Below are positions 1 to 8,651 of a stretch of 64,000 nucleotides of DNA, piece after piece (the first letter of the stretch is position 1; the number at the start of each line of letters is the position of its first letter). Both the position numbers and the translations under genes were made by a program. Under the pieces are notes generated by a model, which saw nothing but the letters and a program-made list of their open reading frames with translations, was not told the DNA's origin and searched no databases. The stretch lies in the NCBI RefSeq assembly GCF_002210095.1, contig NZ_AQQR01000020.1, forward strand, positions 1 to 64,000. The letters are read 5' to 3'. This DNA is from Marinibacterium profundimaris. GTDB taxonomy: Bacteria; Pseudomonadota; Alphaproteobacteria; Rhodobacterales; Rhodobacteraceae.

Positions 1-47
1 TCAAAGAAAATCAATGTCCTGCTGGACAACCATCATAGGAGACAGAA

Positions 48-824
48 ATGATCAACCCGATGTCATTGGAAAATCAGGTAGTAATCGTCACCGGCGCCGG
101 ACAGGGGATCGGCCGCGGCGTGGCGGAACTGGCGGCCGATCTGGGTGCCAGGGTCGTCGTGAACGATCTCAACGAAGACGGCGTCAAGGAAACCGCCGAG
201 AAAATCGGCGGCAATGCCCGCGCCCTCGTCGGGAACGTGGCCGACCCGGACTTTCCCGAGAAACTGGTGAAGTTCAGCCTTGACGAATTCGGGGACATCA
301 ACGGTCTGGTGAACAACGCCGGAATCGTGCGCGCCGCGATGATCCACAAGATGGACCGCGCCACATGGCAGCAGGTCATCGACGTCAATCTCACCGGTGT
401 CTTCGCCTGCCTTCAGGCCGTGGGCACCTACTACAGGGATCAGGCCCAGAAGGACCCGGACAGCTCTGCACGCCGCGCCATCGTCAACGTCTCCTCCGAT
501 GCTGGCCGCCGCGGTACCATCGGGCAGATCAACTATGGCGCCGCCAAGTCCGGCGTGCTCGGCTTGACGATGAGCGCCGCGCGCGAATGGGGCCGCTACG
601 GGATCAACGTCAACTCGGTCTGTTTCGGAATGGTCGAAACACCGATGACTGAAACGATCCGATCGGACAAGTTTGCCGACAAATACATGGCACAGATCCC
701 GATGGGCCGTATGAGCACCCCTGAAGAAGTGGCGCAGCCGGTCTGTTTCCTGTTGTCCAACGCGGCATCCTACATCACCGGCCAGCACCTGAGCGTGAAC
801 GGCGGCTACCACATCGGGTTCTGA
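48..824 (+). CDS. Short-chain dehydrogenase/reductase (SDR), probably 3-hydroxyacyl-CoA or alcohol dehydrogenase
   Basis: A 258-residue classical SDR, a cytoplasmic NAD(P)-dependent oxidoreductase. Visible motifs are the cofactor loop TGAGQGIG (about residues 15-22), NNAG in the middle and the catalytic YGAAK with an upstream serine; the C-terminal ITGQHLSVNGG is typical of the family. The start at 48 has AGGAGA five bases upstream; a second Met four codons in is possible. It is first in a three-gene operon with a DUF35 protein and a thiolase-fold enzyme, so oxidation of a hydroxyacyl-CoA or steroid-like hydroxyl is a reasonable inference. The substrate cannot be read from sequence. Confidence 0.9.
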   Translation: MINPMSLENQVVIVTGAGQGIGRGVAELAADLGARVVVNDLNEDGVKETAEKIGGNARALVGNVADPDFPEKLVKFSLDEFGDINGLVNNAGIVRAAMIHKMDRATWQQVIDVNLTGVFACLQAVGTYYRDQAQKDPDSSARRAIVNVSSDAGRRGTIGQINYGAAKSGVLGLTMSAAREWGRYGINVNSVCFGMVETPMTETIRSDKFADKYMAQIPMGRMSTPEEVAQPVCFLLSNAASYITGQHLSVNGGYHIGF

Positions 825-834
825 GGTGACAGGC

Positions 835-1221
835 ATGGAAAAGGAACCGGGGCCCGACGCCGTCTTTGCCGCCAAGCTGGCCGAGGGCGTCTTCGAGATT
901 CAGAAATGCGGCAGCTGCGGCACGCATGTCTTTCATCCGCGTGTGATCTGCCCAGCCTGCGGCAGCGCAAACCTTGAATGGGTTACGCCCTCGGGCAAGG
1001 CTACGGTCTATGCGCGGACAGTTGTGCGCCGAAAGCCCGAACGCGGCGGCGATTATAACGTGGTGCTGGTGGACCTCGAAGAAGGTGTTCGAATGATGTC
1101 GCGCGTGGACGGCGTCGCGCATGACGAAATTGCCGCCGGGCTGAAGGTGATCGCGTCGATCGGCGAAGGCGCGGACGGTCAATCCGCTGTCGTGTTCCGG
1201 CCCGAAGGAGGTGCAGGTTGA
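835..1221 (+). CDS. Zn-ribbon/OB-fold (DUF35) protein, partner of the adjacent thiolase-fold enzyme
   Basis: A 128-residue DUF35 protein. The N-terminal zinc ribbon has cysteines at 25, 28, 39 and 42 (CGSCG and CPACG), followed by an OB fold with the segment VVRRKPERGGDYNV. DUF35 proteins bind thiolase-fold enzymes and provide acyl-CoA access; in mycobacterial ChsH2 the DUF35 domain activates the aldolase Ltp2. The ATG at 835 is preferred because GAGGTGA lies just upstream; an in-frame GTG at 826 is possible. The stop overlaps the next gene's start. A paralogue at 20596-20973 has its four cysteines at identical positions. Confidence 0.88.
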   Translation: MEKEPGPDAVFAAKLAEGVFEIQKCGSCGTHVFHPRVICPACGSANLEWVTPSGKATVYARTVVRRKPERGGDYNVVLVDLEEGVRMMSRVDGVAHDEIAAGLKVIASIGEGADGQSAVVFRPEGGAG

Positions 1222-2363
1222 GTTTGCGGGGAAAAGCCGCCATTGTCGGAGCGGCGCTGGCCGGTTGTGGCGAGGCCCATGGCAAGAGCGCGATGGAGAT
1301 CACCGTCGAAGCCGTACAGGGCGCGCTGGCCGATGCCGGGGTCTCGCTTTGCGACGTCGACGCCATCGCAACATGCCAGCCGCTGGACATGCTGTCGGGG
1401 CTGACGCTGGCGCAGGAACTGGGGCTGAACCCCAGGTTCGCCATGAACAACCGCATGGGCGGCTCGTCGTTTCTGTCGCACACGCTCTGGGCCGCGACGC
1501 TGCTGGAGTTGCGGCTCGCCGACACGGTGCTGATCGCCTACGGGTCGAACCAGCGCACCGCCTCGGGCAAGCTGATGACAGCGCTCGGCCTGCCAACCTA
1601 CGAGGCCCCCTACCGGCCGATGTTCCCGCTGTCGTCCTACGCGCTTGCCGCGGACCGTCACATGACTCAGTTCGGCACCACGCGGGAACAACTGGCCGAC
1701 GTGGCGGTGGCCGCCCGTGCCTGGGCGCAAAAGAACCCCGAAGCGTTCGTTCGCAACCCGCTGACGCGCGAGGATGTCATTGCCTCTCGGCGGGTCTCGG
1801 ATCCGCTGCGGCTACGCGACTGCTGCCTTGTCACCGACGGTGGCGGCGCGCTGGTGATGCGGCGGGCCGAGACGGCGAAGGATCACCCCAGGCCACCGGT
1901 TTATCTGCTGGGGGGCGGCGAAGGCACCACCCACCGCGACATTTCCGAAATGCCGGACCTGACCGTGACCGGGGCCGTGCAATCGGGTGCGGCGGCCATG
2001 GAAATGGCCGGCGTGCGCCCGTCGGATATCGACGTGGTGGAGCTTTACGATGCCTTCACCATCAACGTGATCCTGTTCCTTGAGGATCTGGGCTTTTGCA
2101 GGAAAGGCGAGGGTGGCGCCTTCGTCGAAAGTGGCGGCATCGCGCCCGGCGGTCATCTGCCGGTCAACACCAACGGCGGCGGACTGTCCTGCGTGCATCC
2201 CGGCATGTACGGCATCTTCACGCTGGTCGAAGCGGTGCGGCAGCTGCGCGGCGAAGCCGGAGACCGCCAGATCGACAGCGCAGAGCTGGCCCTGGCCCAC
2301 GGCAACGGCGGTGTCCTGTCCAGCCAGGTGACGAACATCCTGGGCACCGAAGCCACCCTCTGA
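1218..2363 (+). CDS. Thiolase-fold protein without nucleophilic cysteine (Ltp2-like aldolase candidate)
   Basis: A 381-residue SCP2-type thiolase-superfamily protein. Where thiolases carry the nucleophilic cysteine this one reads NNRMGGSSF (about 77-85), so it probably does not do thiolysis. Tyrosines in ELYDAF (Y277) and HPGMYG (Y331) sit in conserved C-terminal motifs, as in Ltp2-type retro-aldolases that act with DUF35 partners. The start is TTG at 1218 with GGAGGTG four bases upstream, overlapping the DUF35 stop, so the genes are translationally coupled. It resembles the protein at 19441-20592 throughout. Assignment as aldolase is inference; a degenerate thiolase is the alternative. Confidence 0.85.
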   Translation: MSLRGKAAIVGAALAGCGEAHGKSAMEITVEAVQGALADAGVSLCDVDAIATCQPLDMLSGLTLAQELGLNPRFAMNNRMGGSSFLSHTLWAATLLELRLADTVLIAYGSNQRTASGKLMTALGLPTYEAPYRPMFPLSSYALAADRHMTQFGTTREQLADVAVAARAWAQKNPEAFVRNPLTREDVIASRRVSDPLRLRDCCLVTDGGGALVMRRAETAKDHPRPPVYLLGGGEGTTHRDISEMPDLTVTGAVQSGAAAMEMAGVRPSDIDVVELYDAFTINVILFLEDLGFCRKGEGGAFVESGGIAPGGHLPVNTNGGGLSCVHPGMYGIFTLVEAVRQLRGEAGDRQIDSAELALAHGNGGVLSSQVTNILGTEATL

Positions 2364-2386
2364 CCAGGCCATCGGGCAAGACGACA

Positions 2387-2413
2387 GCGGCCCTCCATAC
2401 AGAGGGCCGCTTT
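2387..2413 (+). terminator. Hairpin between convergent operons
   Basis: A perfect 9-bp stem, GCGGCCCTC (2387-2395) with GAGGGCCGC (2402-2410), six-base loop, then a short T run. It sits between the end of the thiolase-fold gene and the end of the convergent TRAP operon. The T tract favours plus-strand use. Confidence 0.7.
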
Positions 2414-2433
2414 GCGTTTCTGCCTGAGGTGAC

Positions 2434-3567
2434 TCAGTTCGGGTAGGTATCCATGTCGATCTTGGAGTAGATTTCCTGGCGCAGAAGATCGGCAAAGGGC
2501 TTCGGATTGTCGCGGATCGGATGCAGCGGCTTCACCAGACCATGCCATTTCTCGATCAGCTCGCGGTAGGTCGCGATCAGCGGTTCGGGATCTTCGATGC
2601 CGCGCTCTTCGCGGGAGATGCGGGCAATCTCTTCAAGGTCAGCGGTGCGAAAATCAACCAGATCCTGAAGGAACTCGGGCGAAGGTTTGTGAACCGTCAG
2701 TCCAAGGTCAGCGGCCTCTTTCAGCACATCCAGATCATCGGTTTCGTAATTCACCTCGGTCTGCGCCACGGCGTCGGGGATATTCTTGGTGAATTGTGTC
2801 CGTTGCTCACTTGAGAGGGACTTCCAGAACTTCGGGCTGAGGGCAAAGATCGACCCGGAATGATAGGTGCCCAGCGGCAGCTCCGTCAGGTGCTTGGCAA
2901 CTTCAATCAGGCTATGCCCCTTGAGCGCCCCGACCGGTTGCACCGCGGCGGTGACGACGCCGTGGCTCATCGTATCATACATCTCGCTCGTTGGCACGTT
3001 GACAGGCTCGGCCCCAAGGCGGGTTGCCCAGCGATCCCAGACCGAGCCGCCTGTGCGCAGCTTGACGCCCTGCATATCTTCGATGGTCACAATCGGCTGG
3101 GTCGTCAGCAACACGTAGGGCGCTGTGCTGATCCCGCTAAGGGCCACCATGCCGTTCTTGGCGAATTCGTCCTGGCACGGCTGGCAGTTAAGCATCACGA
3201 ACTCGCTGGTCGCGCCGAGCATCGCGTAATGATCCTCGCCCAGAAGCGCCATATCGGCGACGAGCTGCGCATAGGGCATTTCCGAACGGAAATAGGTCAG
3301 CGCAAGCAGGCCCACATCGGCCACACCGTCGCGCAGACCGGACAACGTCGGCTTGGCACCGAGCAGCGCGCCACCGGTAAACTGCTTGAAGTCGAAGGCG
3401 TCGGGAAATTCGGCTTCTGTCATCTCGACAAAGGCGGCATGGCCGCGCGATGTCGCGTGATTGGGCGAGGTCCAGTTGCTTACCGTCACCCGTTTTTCGG
3501 CCAGGGCGGGCGTGGCCGAGAGTACGGCACCCGTCGCCAGTATTGTCAGGATTTTCGTCAGTCTCAT
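2434..3567 (-). CDS. dctP: TRAP transporter periplasmic substrate-binding protein, DctP family
   Basis: A 377-residue solute receptor of a tripartite ATP-independent periplasmic (TRAP) transporter, which imports organic acids using an ion gradient. An N-terminal signal peptide is visible with likely cleavage after ALA at residue 23. The body has the DctP pattern (QFTGGALLGA, GVKLRTGG, ALSPKFWKSLSSEQR). Two cysteines in NCQPCQ could form a disulfide. It is last in the operon after both permease genes and follows the acyl-CoA genes at 5.5-10.6 kb, suggesting uptake of the acid they degrade. The substrate is unknown. Confidence 0.9.
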   Translation of the reverse strand: MRLTKILTILATGAVLSATPALAEKRVTVSNWTSPNHATSRGHAAFVEMTEAEFPDAFDFKQFTGGALLGAKPTLSGLRDGVADVGLLALTYFRSEMPYAQLVADMALLGEDHYAMLGATSEFVMLNCQPCQDEFAKNGMVALSGISTAPYVLLTTQPIVTIEDMQGVKLRTGGSVWDRWATRLGAEPVNVPTSEMYDTMSHGVVTAAVQPVGALKGHSLIEVAKHLTELPLGTYHSGSIFALSPKFWKSLSSEQRTQFTKNIPDAVAQTEVNYETDDLDVLKEAADLGLTVHKPSPEFLQDLVDFRTADLEEIARISREERGIEDPEPLIATYRELIEKWHGLVKPLHPIRDNPKPFADLLRQEIYSKIDMDTYPN

Positions 3568-3624
3568 GTGGTCTCCTCCTCTTTGTAAAAGTCCCGCTGT
3601 CGCGCGGGTTTCATCACGGCAGTT

Positions 3625-4932
3625 TCAACTTCCAAGCTCCGGCAGGAACATGATCAGTTCGGGGAACGCGACCATGATGATCAGGACCACCACATCGGCG
3701 GCCAGGAACCACATGACGCCTTTAAAAATTAGCGAAATCGGAACCGCGTCTCCGACGATTCCCTTTATCACGAAGACGTTGAGCCCCACCGGCGGCGTAA
3801 TCAGCGCCATCTCGACCAGCTTGGTTGCAAGGACGCCGAACCAGATCAGGCTGATATGGTTAGCCTCAAAAATCGGCAGAAGAACGGGTAGCGTCAGCAG
3901 CAGGATGCCCAGCGGATCTAGGATCATGCCCAGCAGGCAAAAGAGCACCGCTGTGCCGAAAGCCAGCATTACATAGCTCACCCCCAGCTCGATCACCAAG
4001 TCTGACATCGCTTCGGGGATACCGCTGATTGCCAGAAACCGGGAAAACAGATTGGCACCAACCGCAATGATAAAAATCGCCGCTGTCATTTTTGCAGTGT
4101 CCATCAGCGCGATTTTCGAAACTTTCCAGTTCAAAGTGCCGCGCGCCGCCGCAATCACGAAGGACAAGGCCGCCCCGACAGCGCCAGCCTGTGTCGGTGT
4201 GAATATCCCGGTGAACAGACCGCCAAAAACACCCAGCACCAGCAAGATTACAGGCCATGTTTCGCTCAGAGCCTCCAGCCGTTCGGACCAGATGGCACTT
4301 TCGTCCAGTGGCGGCGCAAGTGCGGGGTTGATCCGCGCACGAATGATGATCACGGCCCAGTACCCCAGCATTGTCAGCACGCCCGGCACGATCGCAGCCA
4401 AAAACAGCTTGCTGATCGCGACCTCGGCAAAAACGCCGTAGATGATCAGAAGGATGCTCGGCGGGATGAGTGAGCCCATGGTGCCGGCCGCGGCAACCAC
4501 GGCGGTACTCAGCCCGGGATCGTAGTCGCGCTTCAGCATTTCCGGCACCGCGATACGCCCCATCGCCGCGGCGCAGGCCAAGCTGGAACCCGCCGCGGCC
4601 GAAAACAGCGCTGCGCCGCCCACGCTGGCGACTGCCAGCCCCCCGGGCAGGAACGACAGCCAGACCCGGGCGGCCTTGAAGATCCCGCGCGTGATGTCGG
4701 TCTGGTAACAGACGTAGCCCATCAACAGAAACATCGGGATCGAACTCAGCGTCCAGTGCGCGGCGAAGTCATATGGCACGGCGGTTAGCAGGCCGAAGGC
4801 CGCGCCGCTGCCCAGCATGGCCCAGAACCCGAAGAAGGACACGATGCCCAAGGCCACCGCGATCGGAATGCGCAGCAAAACCAGCAGGATGACGGAAACG
4901 ATGCCACAAAGGCCGATCTGAAAAAAGCTCAC
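3625..4932 (-). CDS. dctM: TRAP transporter large permease, DctM family
   Basis: A 435-residue integral membrane protein with about a dozen hydrophobic segments and the DctM hallmark near LFSAAAGSSLACAAAMG and IPPSILLIIYG. It forms the translocation channel with the small subunit encoded just upstream. The GTG at 4932 is the preferred start because AGGAG lies seven bases upstream and the small-subunit stop is 10 bases away; an in-frame ATG at 4983 would overlap that gene and lacks support. Second of three genes in dctQ-dctM-dctP. Confidence 0.9.
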   Translation of the reverse strand: MSFFQIGLCGIVSVILLVLLRIPIAVALGIVSFFGFWAMLGSGAAFGLLTAVPYDFAAHWTLSSIPMFLLMGYVCYQTDITRGIFKAARVWLSFLPGGLAVASVGGAALFSAAAGSSLACAAAMGRIAVPEMLKRDYDPGLSTAVVAAAGTMGSLIPPSILLIIYGVFAEVAISKLFLAAIVPGVLTMLGYWAVIIIRARINPALAPPLDESAIWSERLEALSETWPVILLVLGVFGGLFTGIFTPTQAGAVGAALSFVIAAARGTLNWKVSKIALMDTAKMTAAIFIIAVGANLFSRFLAISGIPEAMSDLVIELGVSYVMLAFGTAVLFCLLGMILDPLGILLLTLPVLLPIFEANHISLIWFGVLATKLVEMALITPPVGLNVFVIKGIVGDAVPISLIFKGVMWFLAADVVVLIIMVAFPELIMFLPELGS

Positions 4933-4942
4933 CGTCGTGCTC

Positions 4943-5464
4943 CTATTCGGACATGTCGTGATTGGGGCTGGCCATGAACGCATCAGTGAAGGGGCGTTGG
5001 ATCAGCTTTGCCAGCAAAAGAAGAACCATCAGACCTGCGCCGATTGGCAGAAAGAAGCGGCCGGGCCAGACGATCACCGCCGCCATGCCCATGGATTTCT
5101 CCCCGACAAGGTATTTCTCGACAGCGTCTATCCAGGTTTGCCAGGTGAGCAGCCCGTAGAACACCGCAGACAGTGCCAAAGCCAGCATGTCCAAAGCGGT
5201 CCTCGCCCCTGTCGGGAGCATATCGTGGATCAGGTCGACCTTGATGTGCTCGTTGGTATATTCGACGAAGGGAAGCGGCAGAAAGACCAACCCGACCATG
5301 TAATAGTAGGACACGTAATCCACCGTTCCCGGCAGTGGCTCGGCGATGAACTGGCTCAGGATGACGTCGAGCGTGACATGGGCCATCATCAAGGCCGCCA
5401 GAGCCGTCGCGGCGTTGGTGATGATCCGCGACACCCATCCAAGTCGGGCAATTACTGATTCCAT
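4943..5464 (-). CDS. dctQ: TRAP transporter small permease, DctQ family
   Basis: A 173-residue protein with four predicted membrane segments, the usual size and topology of DctQ. Features include an amphipathic N-terminus, the segment VDYVSYYYMVGLVFLPLPF and a charged loop (NEHIKVDLIHDMLP). It associates with DctM and is required for transport in known TRAP systems. First of the three TRAP genes, about 40 bases downstream of the enoyl-CoA hydratase-like gene, so it is probably co-transcribed with the acyl-CoA genes. Confidence 0.87.
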   Translation of the reverse strand: MESVIARLGWVSRIITNAATALAALMMAHVTLDVILSQFIAEPLPGTVDYVSYYYMVGLVFLPLPFVEYTNEHIKVDLIHDMLPTGARTALDMLALALSAVFYGLLTWQTWIDAVEKYLVGEKSMGMAAVIVWPGRFFLPIGAGLMVLLLLAKLIQRPFTDAFMASPNHDMSE

Positions 5465-5506
5465 CGCTGTTTCTTTCCTGTCATGGTCAGGTCGCTGGCC
5501 CTACGG

Positions 5507-6283
5507 CTATGCCCCTTGAAATACCGGTTGTCTCTTGCTCAGGAAGGCGTCGATGCCTTCGGAGTGGTCTGCGCTCTTGATGATTTGTCCCTGGATGATG
5601 GCTTCGGTTTCAAGAAAGCTCTCAAGCGAAGGTTGCAGCGCGGCGCGCATCAGCCGCTTGGCTCCGGCCAGCGCAAAAGTCGGGCCTGCCGCTAGGTCTG
5701 CCGCATAGTCCGCCGCGGCGTCATCGAGCGCGTCGTCCGGATGCACCTGGCTCGCCAGCCCCAGACTCAGCGCCTCTTGCGCCGGCACCAGCCGGGCAGA
5801 GAAGGCAAGATCTGTCGCCCGCTGTCGCCCAATCAGATTCTGAAGAAAAAACGCCGCGCCGCCATCCGGGGCCAAGCCAATCTTGCGAAAGACCTGACCA
5901 AGTTTCGCTGTCTCGGAAAGCAGCAGGACGTCGCAGGCCAGGGCCATGCTCAGCCCGATCCCCACCGCGGGACCGCGCACCGCCGCCACCACCGGCTTTT
6001 CACAGTTGTAGATCGACAGGATCATCTGGTGCGCCCGGTGCAGACGCGCACGGTCGCCCCAGACATCGTCCTTGCCCATGGTCGAAATGTCCGCGCCCGC
6101 ACAAAAGGCACGGCCCTCGGCTCTCAGCAGTACCGCCCGGATCTCGGGGTCGGTGTGGATCTGGCGGAAGCTCTCCATGAGCTCGACCCGCATTTCAAGG
6201 GTCAGCGCGTTCAGCTTGTCCGGCCGGTTCAGCGACACGACGGCCAGACCGCATTTGCGTTCAACTGTGATGTCACTTTCCAT
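5507..6283 (-). CDS. Enoyl-CoA hydratase/isomerase (crotonase) family protein
   Basis: A 258-residue crotonase-fold protein acting on an acyl-CoA thioester. The oxyanion-hole segments FCAGAD (60-65) and GPAVGIG (104-110) are present. The usual hydratase Glu pair is absent; an aspartate occurs in LAPDGG (D140), as in PaaG-like and delta3-delta2-enoyl-CoA isomerases, so isomerase activity is at least as likely as hydration. The ATG at 6283 was chosen because GGGAGGG precedes it; an upstream in-frame ATG at 6322 overlaps the preceding gene. It lies between acyl-CoA dehydrogenase and TRAP genes. Confidence 0.87.
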   Translation of the reverse strand: MESDITVERKCGLAVVSLNRPDKLNALTLEMRVELMESFRQIHTDPEIRAVLLRAEGRAFCAGADISTMGKDDVWGDRARLHRAHQMILSIYNCEKPVVAAVRGPAVGIGLSMALACDVLLLSETAKLGQVFRKIGLAPDGGAAFFLQNLIGRQRATDLAFSARLVPAQEALSLGLASQVHPDDALDDAAADYAADLAAGPTFALAGAKRLMRAALQPSLESFLETEAIIQGQIIKSADHSEGIDAFLSKRQPVFQGA

Positions 6284-6311
6284 GACGGTCCCTCCCCTCA
6301 GCAATAATCTG

Positions 6312-7466
6312 TCAGTCGGCAAAGAGCGCCCGTGCGATCCCGTTCTTGTGGATCTGGGTCGTGCCTCCGGTGATCGTCAGCATCCGCACGTCCCGCACCA
6401 TCCGCTCCAGCGGCAACGAGCCGAAATAACCGTAGCCGCCGAACATCTGCATCGCGTCGTGGGTCACGCGCTGTGCCATCTCGGTGGCCTGGACCTTGGC
6501 AATCGATGACAGGGTCGGATCGGGCTGGCCCCGGTCGATCAGCGACAGCGCGGTGTAGCACAGCGACCGGGCAGCCTCGATCTGCACTTTCATGTCCGAC
6601 ATCATCCACTGCAGGCCCTGCATGTCGGACAGCGCCTTGCCGAACTGGCGGCGCGTTTTCATGTAGTCGCAGGCCAGGTCGAACGCACCTTCGGCCACGC
6701 CAAGTGCCAGAACCCCCATGCCGACGCGGGTGCCGTTATAGACACCCAGCGGACGGACAAAGCCGCTAGAATTCTCGGCCAGACCCTCGGTCACGATGTT
6801 CTCCGCCGGCACTCGCACGTCGTCAAAGTGGATCTCGCATTCGTTGCAGCCGCGCGCCCCCATCTTCTGTTCGAGGATGTGCACCGTCACGCCGGGGCTG
6901 TCACGTTCGACCAGAACCGTGCCAATGCCCCGCGCCCCCTTGCTGTCGCAGAACCGCGCATAGACCAGAAGGTAATCGGCCCGGTCGCCGAAGGTGGTAA
7001 ATATCTTGCCGCCGTTCAGCACAAAGTCATTGCCGTCCCGCCGCAACGAGGTCGTCACTGCCGTGGCGTCCGAGCCTGCCTCGGGCTCGGTCCAGGAAAT
7101 CGCGCATTCGATCTCGCCCGCCGCGAAGCGCGGCAGGAAGGCGCGCTTCAGCTCTTCGCTGCCGCAGGTGGCGATGATCCGGGGCGAGACGTTCTGATCA
7201 TGGACAATCAGCGCGGTGTTGAAATCCACCTTCGCCAGTTCCTCGATCACCAGATAGCAATCGACCAGCGAGGCATCCCCCCCCCCATATTCGCCGGGGA
7301 TGGTCATGCCCAGATAGCCAAGTTCGCTCAGGCGATGGTGGTTTTCATCGGGATAGATGCCCTCCCGGTCCCAGCGCGCGGCCCGATCGCGAAATTCACT
7401 CAGCGCTAGCTTGCGCGCCGCGTCCTTCAGCGCGATCTGCTCCTCGGTCAGCATTGAAGGATGCAT
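6312..7466 (-). CDS. Acyl-CoA dehydrogenase family protein, atypical active site
   Basis: A 384-residue FAD-dependent acyl-CoA dehydrogenase by length and architecture, with the flavin/substrate segment ISWTEPEAGSDATAV and the C-terminal FGGYGYFGSLPLER. Neither usual position of the catalytic Glu is filled: the C-terminal site reads TITGGTTQIH rather than YEGT, and the helix-G site reads YNGTRVGM. An Asp at residue 90 (IVHDQN) is close to the Asp used by cyclohexene-carboxyl-CoA dehydrogenases, so an unusual position of oxidation is possible. It follows another dehydrogenase gene by a few bases, so the two may work in sequence or together. Confidence 0.88.
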   Translation of the reverse strand: MHPSMLTEEQIALKDAARKLALSEFRDRAARWDREGIYPDENHHRLSELGYLGMTIPGEYGGGDASLVDCYLVIEELAKVDFNTALIVHDQNVSPRIIATCGSEELKRAFLPRFAAGEIECAISWTEPEAGSDATAVTTSLRRDGNDFVLNGGKIFTTFGDRADYLLVYARFCDSKGARGIGTVLVERDSPGVTVHILEQKMGARGCNECEIHFDDVRVPAENIVTEGLAENSSGFVRPLGVYNGTRVGMGVLALGVAEGAFDLACDYMKTRRQFGKALSDMQGLQWMMSDMKVQIEAARSLCYTALSLIDRGQPDPTLSSIAKVQATEMAQRVTHDAMQMFGGYGYFGSLPLERMVRDVRMLTITGGTTQIHKNGIARALFAD

Positions 7467-7471
7467 GCGCT

Positions 7472-8650
7472 CTACCCTCCCCGCCGTTGGTTGAAGCTGT
7501 GGCCATAGACCATGGCGGCAATTGTGTTGCGCAGGATCTCAACGGTGCCACCGCCAAGCGCGAAGCCGCGCGCGTCACGCACCATGCGTTCCAGCGGGTA
7601 TTCACGCGTATAGCCATTGTGGCCGTGGATCTGCAGCGCCTCGTTCGTGACCCGTTGCGCCATTTCGTTGGAGTAGAGCTTGGCCATGGTTGCATCCATC
7701 GGGTCGGGAAAGCCGTTCGGCGCGGGGTTGGTGGCGGCGCGATAGACCATCAGCCGTGCCGCATGGATCTGTGTCGCCATGTCGGCGATCTTCCATTGGA
7801 GGCCCTGAAATTCTTTGATCGGGCGGCCAAACTGATGGCGGATCTCCGAATATTCCTTAGCCGCCTCGAAGGCGCCTTGCGCCAGCCCCACGCACATCGC
7901 CGCATTGCCCACACGCTCGGGGCCGAAACTGCTCATCAGCAGCGCGAAGGAGCGCGAGCTTTCGGGATCGCCCTCAACCAGCACGTCCTCGGGACCGGCC
8001 TTGTAATTTTCAAGGATGATCTCGGCCTCGGTCAGACCCCGACCGCCCATTTTCCGTGATATGTGGCCGATCCGCGCGCCGGGTTTCTTCAAATCGACGA
8101 CGAAGGCGCCAATCCCCTTTGCCCCGCTAGCCTTGCCGAAACGACAAAAGACCAGCGCGTAATCGGCCACATGCGCGCCGGTGGACCAGCACTTGTTGCC
8201 GTTCAGCACCCAGCCGTCGCCATCCTTGGTGGCCGTGGTGCGCAGATCGGTGACCGCGGACCCCGCCTCGGGTTCACTGATGGCGATGGCGATGAATTTC
8301 CTGCCCGCCGCCATGTCCGGCAGAAACCGCTCTTTCTGTTCATCGTTGCCCAGAATGCTGATCGCCCGCGACGGACCGTTCAGGTAAAGCTGCGAGACCA
8401 GCGCGGTGTTGAAACAGACCCGCGCCATTTCCTCCAGAAAGACGGTGCCCTGCACCACCGGCGCGCCGGAGCCGCCGTATTCCTCGGGGATGAACATGCC
8501 CAGATAGCCAAGCTCGGCCAGCTTGTCGCGGTTGGCGGCGGGAAATTCCTCTTTGTCGTCCCAATAGGCGGCCTTTGGGGCGAATTCCCGTTCGGCCAGC
8601 TTGCGGGCCTCCGAGCGAAAATCTTCCAGTTCCGGATCGAGCTTGAACAT
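7472..8650 (-). CDS. Acyl-CoA dehydrogenase family protein
   Basis: A 392-residue FAD acyl-CoA dehydrogenase that passes electrons to ETF. Motifs include AISEPEAGSAV and WVLNGNKCWST, helix G with FGPERVGNAA (Glu at the isovaleryl-CoA dehydrogenase base position) and the C-terminal GHNGYTREYPLERMVRD. The ATG at 8650 (MFKLDPELED) fits the family's usual N-terminus; an upstream extension would run into the CoA-transferase gene. It lies one base after that gene's end, so they are almost certainly co-transcribed. Its substrate is probably a branched or cyclic acyl-CoA, judging only from the cluster. Confidence 0.9.
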   Translation of the reverse strand: MFKLDPELEDFRSEARKLAEREFAPKAAYWDDKEEFPAANRDKLAELGYLGMFIPEEYGGSGAPVVQGTVFLEEMARVCFNTALVSQLYLNGPSRAISILGNDEQKERFLPDMAAGRKFIAIAISEPEAGSAVTDLRTTATKDGDGWVLNGNKCWSTGAHVADYALVFCRFGKASGAKGIGAFVVDLKKPGARIGHISRKMGGRGLTEAEIILENYKAGPEDVLVEGDPESSRSFALLMSSFGPERVGNAAMCVGLAQGAFEAAKEYSEIRHQFGRPIKEFQGLQWKIADMATQIHAARLMVYRAATNPAPNGFPDPMDATMAKLYSNEMAQRVTNEALQIHGHNGYTREYPLERMVRDARGFALGGGTVEILRNTIAAMVYGHSFNQRRGG

Positions 8651-8651
8651 G

